From JACVRW01 sp963827065 (GTDB lineage Bacteria > Actinomycetota > Thermoleophilia > Solirubrobacterales > Thermoleophilaceae): a stretch of 64,000 nucleotides of DNA. Shown here piece after piece: positions 41,262 through 49,353 of the stretch (the stretch's first letter is position 1; every line of letters starts with the position of its first letter). The position numbers and the translations under genes were made by a program. The stretch is from positions 310,001 through 374,000 of the forward strand of contig CAWGZM010000007.1 in the NCBI GenBank assembly GCA_963827065.1, given 5' to 3'. The notes beneath the pieces are model-generated. The model had not been told where the DNA came from, did no database searches, and saw only the letters and a list, made by a program, of their open reading frames with translations.

Positions 41262-43637
41262 CTAGCCGGTCGGCGTCACTCGGTAGGCGTCGAACACCGA
41301 CTCGATGTTCCTGATCCGCGTGATGGCGGTCTTCAGCGACTGGGTGTCCCCCACCTCGACGACGAAGCGGTTCTTCACCATCGGATGCACCACGGTGCAG
41401 CGCGCCTCGAGGATGTTGATGCCGGTCTCGGCGAAGGTCCGGGACAGGTCCTCGAGCAGCCGGTGCCGGTCCCAGCCGTCCACCTGCAGCTCGACGCGGA
41501 AGGACGAGGTGGTGTCCCCCTCCCACTCGACCCTGGCGAAACGCTCCGGGTTCTTCCTGAGCGCCACCGCGTTCGGGCAGCTCTCGTGGTGGATCGTGAT
41601 CCCCTTGCCGAGCGAGATGTAGCCGACGATCGGATCGCCCGGGACCGGGCGGCAGCACTTCGCGATCCGCAGCATCACGTCCTCGACACCCTCCACCTTG
41701 ATGCCGTAGGTGGACGAGGCGGCGGTCTTCTTCGGCGTCTCCTTGCGCTCGAGCAGCTCGGCTGCGGGCGAGGGCGCCTCGACGGCGGACTCGCCCTCCT
41801 TGAGCCGGTGCATCAGCTTGTTGACGACCGTCTTCGAGGAGATCTTCGCCTGGCCGAGCGCGATGTAGAAGTCCTCGCCCTTGCGGAAGCCCATCTCGCG
41901 GATCACGTCTGCGAGCAGCGGGGAGCCGGCGATCTTCTGCGGCGGCAGGCCCGCCCGCTTCAGGTTCTCATGCAGGATCTCGCGGCCGCTGCGCTCCGAG
42001 TCCTCGCGCCGCTCGCGCTTGAACCAGGCGCGGATCTTCGACTGGGCGCGCGTCGTCTTGGCGAGTGCGAGCCAGTCCCGCGACGGACCGCGCTCCTTCT
42101 TCGAGGTGAGCACCTCAACGATGTCGCCGGACTGGAGCGTGTAGTGGAGCGGGACGATCTTGCCGTTGACCTTGGCGCCCACGCAGCGGTGGCCCACGTC
42201 CGTGTGGATCTCGTACGCGAAGTCGAGCGGCGTGGCGCCGGCGGCGAGTGACTTGACCTCCCCCTTGGGCGTGAAGACGAAGACCTCGTCCTCGAACAGG
42301 TCCGCCTTGAGCGTCTCCGCGAACTCCTGGGGATCGGAGGTGTCCTGCTGCCAGTCGATCAGGTGGCGCAGCCACTCGACCTTCTCCTCGACCGGCTTCG
42401 AGCCGTCCTCCTTGTAGATCCAGTGCGCCGCGACGCCGAACTCGGCGGTCCGGTGCATCTCCATCGTCCGGATCTGGATCTCGAGCGGCCGCCCCTCAGG
42501 CCCGATCACGGTGGTGTGGAGGGCCTGATACATGTTGAACTTGGGCATCGCGACCCAGTCCTTGAAGCGCCCCGGCAGCGGCTTCCAGAGCGAGTGGATG
42601 ACGCCGATCGCGCCGTAGCAGTCCTTGACCGATTCGACGATCACGCGCATGGCGGTCAGGTCGTAGATCTCGTTGAACTCGCGGCCCTTCTTGGTCATCT
42701 TCGAGTAGATCGAGTAGAAGTGCTTCGCCCGGCCTGAGATGTCGGCCTCGATGCCGACCGCACCAAGCTCCTTGCGCAGGTACTCGCCCGCCCGTCCGAC
42801 ATAGGCCTCGCGCTCGTCGCGCTGCTGGGACACGAGCTGCTTGATCTCGTTGTACTTGCGCGGGTGGAGCGTCGCGAAGGCGAGGTCCTCGAGCTCCCAC
42901 TTGATCGCGTGGATGCCGAGCCGGTGCGCCAGCGGGGCGAAGATCTCGAGCGTCTCCTTAGCCTTCTCCTGCTGCTTCGGCTTCGGCATCGCGCCGATCG
43001 TGCGCATGTTGTGGAGCCGGTCGGCGAGCTTGATAAGGATGACCCGGATGTCCTGGGCCATCGCGATCATCATCTTGCGGTAGTTCTCTGCCTGGCGGTC
43101 GTCGCGGCTCTGGAAGGTGACGCCCGACAGCTTCGTCACGCCGTCGACGAGGTGGCAGACCTCCTCGCTGAAGTCCTCGCGGACCTCGTCCAGGGACGCG
43201 CTCGTGTCCTCGACCGTGTCGTGCAGGAGGGCCGCACAGAGCGTCGCCGTGTCGAGCCGCATCCCGGCGCAGATCTTGGCCACGCCGACCGGATGGATGA
43301 TGAAGTTCTCCCCGCTGGCGCGGCGCTGGTCCGCGTGCCGGTCGCAGGCGAATACGAAGGCCTCCTCCACCTGGCGGCGGTCGATCTCCTCCGCCGCCTC
43401 CGCGGCATGCTCCTCGACCACCGCGAAGAGGTCGGCGAGGAGCACGCGCTGGCCCTCCGTCAGCCGCGAGCGCATGGCGGTCGGCTCTAGCGAGCCCGCC
43501 TCCGGATGCTCGTCTACGCGGTGGTGCTCGAAGTCGCGGCGGTCGGCCTCGGCGAGCTCGGCCTTGCCACGCCCCGCCGGCGGCACGGCCGGCGCGGCCA
43601 CCTCCCGTCTTCCGTTGCCACGCGGTAGCTTCGGCAT
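41262..43637 (-). CDS. rel: Bifunctional (p)ppGpp synthetase/hydrolase
   Basis: Stringent-response enzyme of 791 residues. The order is HD hydrolase domain (metal-binding HDTVED at residues 139-144), synthetase domain (YSIYSKM, EIYDLTAMRVIV, QALHTTVIGPEG), TGS domain (EVFVFTPKGEV, LDFAYEIHTDVGHRC) and a C-terminal zinc-finger/ACT region (CCRPVPGDPIVG, HHESCPNA). An intact HD motif suggests both hydrolase and synthetase activity. The start at 43637 follows a GGGGAGGAC purine run. The frame remains open far upstream through recJ, but that sequence is the antisense-type shadow of recJ codons. recJ lies just upstream on the same strand. Confidence 0.93.
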   Translation of the reverse strand: MPKLPRGNGRREVAAPAVPPAGRGKAELAEADRRDFEHHRVDEHPEAGSLEPTAMRSRLTEGQRVLLADLFAVVEEHAAEAAEEIDRRQVEEAFVFACDRHADQRRASGENFIIHPVGVAKICAGMRLDTATLCAALLHDTVEDTSASLDEVREDFSEEVCHLVDGVTKLSGVTFQSRDDRQAENYRKMMIAMAQDIRVILIKLADRLHNMRTIGAMPKPKQQEKAKETLEIFAPLAHRLGIHAIKWELEDLAFATLHPRKYNEIKQLVSQQRDEREAYVGRAGEYLRKELGAVGIEADISGRAKHFYSIYSKMTKKGREFNEIYDLTAMRVIVESVKDCYGAIGVIHSLWKPLPGRFKDWVAMPKFNMYQALHTTVIGPEGRPLEIQIRTMEMHRTAEFGVAAHWIYKEDGSKPVEEKVEWLRHLIDWQQDTSDPQEFAETLKADLFEDEVFVFTPKGEVKSLAAGATPLDFAYEIHTDVGHRCVGAKVNGKIVPLHYTLQSGDIVEVLTSKKERGPSRDWLALAKTTRAQSKIRAWFKRERREDSERSGREILHENLKRAGLPPQKIAGSPLLADVIREMGFRKGEDFYIALGQAKISSKTVVNKLMHRLKEGESAVEAPSPAAELLERKETPKKTAASSTYGIKVEGVEDVMLRIAKCCRPVPGDPIVGYISLGKGITIHHESCPNAVALRKNPERFARVEWEGDTTSSFRVELQVDGWDRHRLLEDLSRTFAETGINILEARCTVVHPMVKNRFVVEVGDTQSLKTAITRIRNIESVFDAYRVTPTG

Positions 43638-43678
43638 GTCCTCCCCGAGTTTAGAGTCGGGGGCGGAGTGGAGCCCCG

Positions 43679-46168
43679 CTACGACGCGCGCGCGACCGGC
43701 AGCGCTCGCGGGGCGGCGGGCAGCTCGCCGGCCAGCGCTCCCTCGATCTTGGCGAAGCGGGCGCGATAGGCCCGATATGCGGGTGAGAGCTCGAGGTCGC
43801 TCCGCACTCCCTGGACCACGGTGCAGCGCGGCTCGGCGAGCTCCGTCTCGACCAACCCGAGCTCGCCGAGGATCCGCAGCACGCGCCCGCAGCAGCAGGG
43901 GCTGCGCGGGTACGCGCCCTCCCCGCGCAACGCGGTCTCGAGCTCCGCGGCGGGCGCTCGCGCAGCCAGCCCGCGTAGCGCCCTGAAGGTGTCGGTCAGG
44001 GCCGGGCGCAGCTCGAGCTCGGCACGCCAGACGGCCAGCGCGAACGCTGCCTCGTCGGGGCCCCAGCCGGCGTGGCCGGACGGCGCGAGCCGCAGCAGCG
44101 GATCGGCGATCCCGCCAGGTGGCGGGTCGAGCGCCACCAGATGCCGGAAGCCGGCGGCTTGCGCCGGGTCGAGCGCGAGCGCCGTCCAGGAGGCCACGAC
44201 GAGGCCGTCGGCGCCCGCCATGCTCGCCACGAGCGCCTCCAGCGACGCGCGCCGGCGCGGCAGGTCGGCCACGGCGACCAGCACGCTCTCGCCGCTCGAG
44301 AGCAGGTCCCCCGCGATCCCGGCGAAGCCGGCGCCGCGCCGGTCCGTAACCGAGCCGGCCGCTTCCGGCGCGGGCGCGCCGGGACCCGCGGGGTCGCGCC
44401 CTAGCTCGGCGCTCACGCGCTCCCAGAACGGCTCGGCCTCGCCCAGCTCGCGCAGGCTTCCGGGCTCGGGCGTGCACAGAGCGCGCAGCTGCACGCGCGG
44501 CTCGACCGCCCCGTTCCAGCGGTTGCTCTCGAGCCTCACGGCCACATGGCGGGCGTCGCCGGCGCCCGTCGCGAGTGATTTCTGGGTGGCGCCGAAGGCC
44601 ACGCCCCGGGCGCGGGCGCCACCGCTCACGAGCGTGAAGCGCGCGTGCTGGCGCTCCTCCCCCATGCCGGCGACGTTCTCGATGCGTGCGGCGGGCACGA
44701 GCAGCGTCGGCTGCGGGTTGCCCATGCCGAACGGCCGCAGCAGTTCGAGCTCCTCCGCCAGTTCGAGGCCCAGCTCGCCGCCCGGCACGACGGCATCCAC
44801 CCGTTCGACAGGGATCAGATCCGCGGGCGCGAGCGCCGCGCCGGCGTGGGCGGCGAGCGCATCGCGGAAGCCATCGACGGCGCCCGCCGCGAGCTCGACG
44901 CCGGCGGCCATCGGGTGCCCGCCGAAGCGGATGAGGTGAGCGGCGCAGGCGGAGAGCCCGGCGTGAAGGTCGTACGCGGAGACGCTGCGGCCCGAGCCGC
45001 GGCCGCCGCCGTCTTCGTCGAGTGCGACGACCACCGCCGGCCGGCGCCATTTCTCGACTAGCCGCGAGGCGACTATGCCAACGACGCCGGGGTGCCAGCC
45101 CGCGCCGGCGATGACCAGCGCGGCCTGGCTCGCCTGCGGCGCGCAGGCGGCATCGGCGGCGAACAGGATGCGCGTCTCGGCCTCCTGGCGGTCGCGGTTG
45201 AGGAGATCGAGCTCGCGCGCGATCTCGTCCGCTCGCGCCCCCGACTCGGTGAGCAGCAGCTCCAGCGCGGCGTCCGCCCGCCCCATCCGGCCTGCGGCGT
45301 TGATGCGCGGGCCGAGCCGAAACCCGAGCGAGTGCTCCGTGAGGTCTCCGGGCTCGACGTTCGCGACCGCCATCAGCGAGCGCAGCCCCGGCTTCTCGCT
45401 GCGCGCGAGCGCGCGCAGCCCCTCCCTGACGATGCGCCGGTTCTCGTCGCGGAGCGGGACGAGGTCGCAGACCGTGGCGAGCGCCGCGAGGTCGAGCTCC
45501 TCTTCCGCGCTGCCCGGGTCGTGGCCGGCCGCGTCCCGGAGCGCCTGCGAGAGCTTCAGGACGACCCCGGCGGCGCAGAGCACTGCGGGATAGGCCTCGC
45601 CGTCGGGCGGGGCGGGATGCACGAGCGGGCAGTCGGGAAGCACCGGTCCGGGCCGGTGGTGGTCCGTGACGACGACGTCGAGCCCGGCGGCGCGGGCCGC
45701 CGCCACCTGCTCGACCGCGGTGACCCCGCAGTCGACGGTCACGAGCAATCCCGTCCCGCGCGCCGCGAGCCGCTCGACCGCGGCGCCCGAGAGCCCATAA
45801 CCCTCGTCGAAGCGGCTCGGCAGCATCCAGGCCGGGTCGGCGCCGAGCGCGCGCAGGGTGCGGACGAGCATCGCCGTCGAGCAGACTCCGTCGACGTCGT
45901 AGTCGCCGAATACCGCGATCCGCGTGCCGCGCCGGACATGCTCGAGGATGAGCGCGGTGGCCTCCGGCGCGCCCGGCAGGGTCCGAGGGTCGTGCCGCTC
46001 CTCCGCCGCGAGGAAGCTGCGGGCCTCCCCCGGCTCGGTGAAGCCGCGTCGCGCGAGCACCGTCCCCACGGCGGGCGAGACGCCGAGCCCGTCCGCAAGC
46101 CGGCGCGCAACGTCGACCTCGTAGGGCACGCACTCCCAGCGTGACGGTCTCGCCTGCATCCGGAGCAT
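43679..46168 (-). CDS. recJ: Single-stranded-DNA-specific exonuclease RecJ
   Basis: DHH-family 5'-3' exonuclease of 829 residues acting in recombination and repair. GDYDVDG (residues 88-94) and TDHHRPGP (DHH at 169-171) supply metal ligands. The DHHA1 domain shows GAGWHPGVVGIVASRLVE, SGRSVSAYDLH and RFGGHPMAAG. The C-terminal 270 residues after the OB-like part are longer than in minimal RecJ and end in an Ala/Pro-rich tail. Cys-rich RSPCCCGRVLRIL lies in this extension. ATG at 46168 is used; ATG at 46159 is three codons later. It precedes rel by 41 bp on the same strand. Confidence 0.92.
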   Translation of the reverse strand: MLRMQARPSRWECVPYEVDVARRLADGLGVSPAVGTVLARRGFTEPGEARSFLAAEERHDPRTLPGAPEATALILEHVRRGTRIAVFGDYDVDGVCSTAMLVRTLRALGADPAWMLPSRFDEGYGLSGAAVERLAARGTGLLVTVDCGVTAVEQVAAARAAGLDVVVTDHHRPGPVLPDCPLVHPAPPDGEAYPAVLCAAGVVLKLSQALRDAAGHDPGSAEEELDLAALATVCDLVPLRDENRRIVREGLRALARSEKPGLRSLMAVANVEPGDLTEHSLGFRLGPRINAAGRMGRADAALELLLTESGARADEIARELDLLNRDRQEAETRILFAADAACAPQASQAALVIAGAGWHPGVVGIVASRLVEKWRRPAVVVALDEDGGGRGSGRSVSAYDLHAGLSACAAHLIRFGGHPMAAGVELAAGAVDGFRDALAAHAGAALAPADLIPVERVDAVVPGGELGLELAEELELLRPFGMGNPQPTLLVPAARIENVAGMGEERQHARFTLVSGGARARGVAFGATQKSLATGAGDARHVAVRLESNRWNGAVEPRVQLRALCTPEPGSLRELGEAEPFWERVSAELGRDPAGPGAPAPEAAGSVTDRRGAGFAGIAGDLLSSGESVLVAVADLPRRRASLEALVASMAGADGLVVASWTALALDPAQAAGFRHLVALDPPPGGIADPLLRLAPSGHAGWGPDEAAFALAVWRAELELRPALTDTFRALRGLAARAPAAELETALRGEGAYPRSPCCCGRVLRILGELGLVETELAEPRCTVVQGVRSDLELSPAYRAYRARFAKIEGALAGELPAAPRALPVARAS

Positions 46169-46300
46169 CCTCGGTGGAGAAGCGGACGGAACGGGCGGCC
46201 TCTCCCCCTGGGTGGAGAGGCCGTACCCCCAAGGTCACCCGCGCCCGGAGCCAGGGTGGCCTGGGCTGCTCGGCCGACCTCTCGGATACTTGAAATCGAG

Positions 46301-47068
46301 ATGACCGCCGGCCCCGGACTCGCAGCCCGCCGCGACCCCTCGACGCTCTCCCCAGCGCTGGGGGCGCTCGCCGAGCTCGAGTTCCGGCTCGGCGACTGGC
46401 CGGCGGCGCACGACGCGGCCCGCGAGGCCCTGCGCGGCGCGCGCACGGGTGCGGCCCGCGCCGAGGTGCTGTGCGGACTCACACGGCTCGCGCTGATCGA
46501 GGCGGGCATGGGCCGGGAGCGCGAATGCCGCACCCACGCCGACGAGGCGCTCCGGCTCGCCGCCGAGCTCGGGGACAGGCCGATGGAGGCGCTCGCGGGT
46601 GAGGCGCTCGGCCTCCTCGAGCTCGGCCTCGGGCGCCTCGACGCCGCTATCGACCGGCTCGAGGCGGTGGGCCGGATGTGCGGCGGCTGCACGCTCAGCT
46701 GGGCATCCGATCTGGCGGATGCGCGGGTGCGACGTGGCGACCTTGCGGCGGCGCACAGGGTCCTCGACGGAGTCGAGGCCGGCCGGCGGCCGAACTGCGT
46801 CCAGGTTGCGGCACTCGAGCGCTCGCGGGCGATGCTCGCCCCTCGGCACGCCTACGGCCGCCTCTTCACGAGGACGCTCGAGCTGTGCGCATGGTCGCGC
46901 CAGCCCTTCGAGCTCGCCCGGACCGAGCTCTGCTTCGGCGAGCGGCTGCGACGTGCGCGCAGGCGACGAGAGGCGGAGACGCATCTCGCGGTCGCGCTCG
47001 AGGTCTTCGAGGAGCTCACCGCCCGCCCCTGGGCCGAGCGCGCACGACGCGAGCTGGCGGCGGCGTGA
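46301..47068 (+). CDS. TPR-like protein resembling a LuxR-regulator tail without its DNA-binding domain
   Basis: Protein of 255 residues made of helical tetratricopeptide-like repeats (LAELEFRLGDWPAAHDAAREAL, LGLLELGLGRLDAAIDRLEAVG). The C-terminus FEELTARPWAERARRELAAA is what normally comes just before the LuxR helix-turn-helix in ATPase-LuxR regulators, but here the stop codon follows. It may be a relic or a free-standing adaptor. Its stop overlaps the GTG of the next gene (GTGA). ATG at 46301 starts after a non-conserved stretch. It is divergent from recJ. Confidence 0.6.
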   Translation: MTAGPGLAARRDPSTLSPALGALAELEFRLGDWPAAHDAAREALRGARTGAARAEVLCGLTRLALIEAGMGRERECRTHADEALRLAAELGDRPMEALAGEALGLLELGLGRLDAAIDRLEAVGRMCGGCTLSWASDLADARVRRGDLAAAHRVLDGVEAGRRPNCVQVAALERSRAMLAPRHAYGRLFTRTLELCAWSRQPFELARTELCFGERLRRARRRREAETHLAVALEVFEELTARPWAERARRELAAA

Positions 47069-48441
47069 GCGTCGGAGCCCGCGATGCCTACGTCGAGCGG
47101 CTCGTCGCGAGCGGGTGCTCGATCAGGCTGCCGGCGCTCTGTCACGAGGATCGCCGCGAGCTGATCCACCGGGTGCGCGACCGTCAGGGCGTGACCGTCG
47201 TGGCGCTCCGGACGGGTGCGCTCGCGGCGGCCGAGCGCGACGCGCTCCTCCGCTTCCGCTTCGCGCAGTACCTGGAGGTGGGCTTCGTCGACGCGGATCT
47301 GGCGCACCGCGAGCGACTCGTCCGCGAGCCGCCGGCTCGCGGAGACCGTGCGTCGGTCGACTGCGTCGCGCTCTCTAGCCACGACGGGCGGCTGCTCGCG
47401 TCCCTCTCGCTGCGGGCGCCGGCGCCCGCGCCCGCCGGCACGACCCTCAGCACGCGGCGACGACCGCTGCTGCCGCTCGAGGAGCACTTCGGCTGGGGCG
47501 CGCTGAACCGGCTCCGGCTGCTACCCGATCTGCCGCTCGAGCGCATCCGCGAACTGGGGCGCTTCGTCAAGAACCGCCGGCTGGGCGCGATGGCGGAGCT
47601 CGGCACGCGCGCCGTGATCGAGGTCTGCGTCGCCGCTGTCCATTGCCTGACGGGCCCACTTCGGCTCGAGGTCGAGGCCTTCGCGGGCGAGTTCGAGGAC
47701 GCGGTGGCCCGCAGGCACCTCGAGTTCCTGCGCACGCCGTTCGTGATGGTCCGTGGCGGGCTCCCGGCCTTCGAGCGGGGCCACTTCCTGGATCCCGCCC
47801 TCGCTGGGCGCACCCGGTATCCGTTCGCCGGTCTGGTGTCGGACCTCGCGTCGATGGCCGGCCGCCTGCACGCGATCGAGGCGGCGCTCGCGGAGCCGGA
47901 GATGGACACCCTGGCCGCGCTCGCCTCGGCCGCCGGCCACACCTCGGCGCGCAGCAGCCTGCTGCCGCCAGGCGGCGTGGCGACCCTGGCCGACACGCCG
48001 CTGCCGCAGCGCGAGCTTGGCGGCGAGGAGCGCCGCCGGGCCCGTTCACTCGGTTCCCGGCTGCGCGCGTTTGCCCCGCTCGCCCGCCTCTCCGACACCG
48101 AGTGCACGACGTTGTATCGCCTGCTCGAGGAGGTCCGCGTCGAACCGGGAGCGACGGTCGTGTCGCGGGGTGAGCGCGCCGACGCCCTCTACCTGATCGA
48201 GCGAGGCGAGGCGCGCGTGCCGGGCTCGGCTACGACGCTCCGGCGGGGCGACTGGTTCGGGGAGATCGGGCTGCTCACCGGTGGCCCCCGGACCGCCGAC
48301 GTCGTCGCCACGACTCCTCTCCGTCTCCTCAGGCTCCCGGCCGCCGGCTACCGCCGCCAGCTGCACCCGCTCCCGGACGTTCACGGCGAGTTGACGCGAG
48401 TGGCCCTGCTGCGCGCGGTGGCACAGCTCGAGGCCGCATGA
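47065..48441 (+). CDS. Acyltransferase-like (GNAT-type) protein fused to a cyclic-nucleotide-binding domain
   Basis: Protein of 458 residues. The N-terminal half has LLRFRFAQYLEVGFVDADLAHRERL and a later segment KNRRLGAMAELGTRAVIEVCVAAVH, resembling N-acyl amino acid synthase/autoinducer-synthase-like GNAT enzymes; this assignment is moderate. The C-terminal domain (about residues 335-445) is a cNMP-binding fold with VEPGATVVSRGERADALYLIERGEA and the phosphate-binding GDWFGEIGLLTGGPRTADV, including the conserved Glu and Arg. Activity may thus respond to cAMP or cGMP. It overlaps both neighbours by four bases and belongs to a TPR-transferase-methyltransferase operon. Confidence 0.68.
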   Translation: MSVGARDAYVERLVASGCSIRLPALCHEDRRELIHRVRDRQGVTVVALRTGALAAAERDALLRFRFAQYLEVGFVDADLAHRERLVREPPARGDRASVDCVALSSHDGRLLASLSLRAPAPAPAGTTLSTRRRPLLPLEEHFGWGALNRLRLLPDLPLERIRELGRFVKNRRLGAMAELGTRAVIEVCVAAVHCLTGPLRLEVEAFAGEFEDAVARRHLEFLRTPFVMVRGGLPAFERGHFLDPALAGRTRYPFAGLVSDLASMAGRLHAIEAALAEPEMDTLAALASAAGHTSARSSLLPPGGVATLADTPLPQRELGGEERRRARSLGSRLRAFAPLARLSDTECTTLYRLLEEVRVEPGATVVSRGERADALYLIERGEARVPGSATTLRRGDWFGEIGLLTGGPRTADVVATTPLRLLRLPAAGYRRQLHPLPDVHGELTRVALLRAVAQLEAA

Positions 48442-49331
48442 GGCTCGCCGCGAGCACGGCCGAGGGAGCGGCCGCCCTGCGGGCGGCGGGCGCGCGCGAG
48501 CGCGACCGGCGCGTGCGTGGACCCGACCGGCTGGCCGAGCGCCTCGTGCCGGGCGGGCTGCGGCTCACCGCTCTCGTCAAGGTACCCATGCTGCGCGCCG
48601 CCGCGCCTCGCCTGGCCGAGCGGCTCATGCCGGGCTCTTACTGGTACGAGATCGCGCGCGTGAGGCACATGGACGCGCTCCTCCGCACGGAGCTGGAGGC
48701 GGGCGCGAGCCAGCTCGTGATCCTCGGCGCGGGCCTCGACAGCCGCGCTCACCGCCTGGGGCACAGGCTGACGGGCGTCAGGACCTTCGAGGTGGATCAC
48801 CCCGCGGCCGCGGCGGTCAAGCGCGAGCGCGTCATGCGCGTGTTCGGTGCCCTCCCTCGGCGCGTCCGCTACGTCGAAGCCGATCTCAACGCCGGCGAGC
48901 TGGCGACGGCACTTGCTGCAGCGGGCCACCAGGATCACCTGCGCAGCGTCGTGCTGTGGTCGGGCGTCTCCCCGTACCTGGGAGCGCGAGGTGTCGCGGA
49001 AGTGCTCGACTGGGTCGCCCGGCACACGGCTCCCGGCAGCGCGCTCGTGTTCGACTACGTCTTCCGCGAGGCCCTCGACGGCATCTGGTTCTACGGGGCG
49101 CCGCAGCTGCGCCGGCGCGTGGCGGCCACCGGCGAGCCGCTCGTCTTCGGGATCCCGCAAGGCGCATGCGGCGCTCTGCTTGCTGCTCACGGGCTGGTCC
49201 TCCTGTCCGACCACGGCGCCGACGAGCTCGAGCGCCGCCACCTGCTGAGCGGAGAGCGACAGGCCGGCAGGCCCTACGGCTTCGTGTCGATCGCGCATGC
49301 GCGCGTGCCAGAGGTTGCAATGCGGCTCTGA
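48438..49331 (+). CDS. SAM-dependent O-methyltransferase (LCM/TIGR00027 type)
   Basis: Methyltransferase of 297 residues. Signature segments are LVILGAGLDSRAHRLG (SAM-binding loop), FEVDHPAAAAVKRERV, RYVEADLN and VVLWSGVSPYL, all typical of the leucine carboxyl methyltransferase-like/TIGR00027 family that methylates carboxyl or hydroxyl groups of small molecules. It overlaps the acyltransferase-cNMP gene by four bases, suggesting that it acts on that enzyme's product. No membrane segment is clear, though the N-terminal 60 residues are basic and helical. Confidence 0.82.
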   Translation: MRLAASTAEGAAALRAAGARERDRRVRGPDRLAERLVPGGLRLTALVKVPMLRAAAPRLAERLMPGSYWYEIARVRHMDALLRTELEAGASQLVILGAGLDSRAHRLGHRLTGVRTFEVDHPAAAAVKRERVMRVFGALPRRVRYVEADLNAGELATALAAAGHQDHLRSVVLWSGVSPYLGARGVAEVLDWVARHTAPGSALVFDYVFREALDGIWFYGAPQLRRRVAATGEPLVFGIPQGACGALLAAHGLVLLSDHGADELERRHLLSGERQAGRPYGFVSIAHARVPEVAMRL

Positions 49332-49353
49332 TCCGCCTAGAAAGAACGTCGGA

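Noticed and set aside
41262..46238. One continuous open frame of about 1,650 codons covering rel and recJ
   Set aside because: Beyond 43637 the frame is Arg/Ala-rich and antisense-like, while recJ reads perfectly in another frame with all motifs. Rel starts at 43637.
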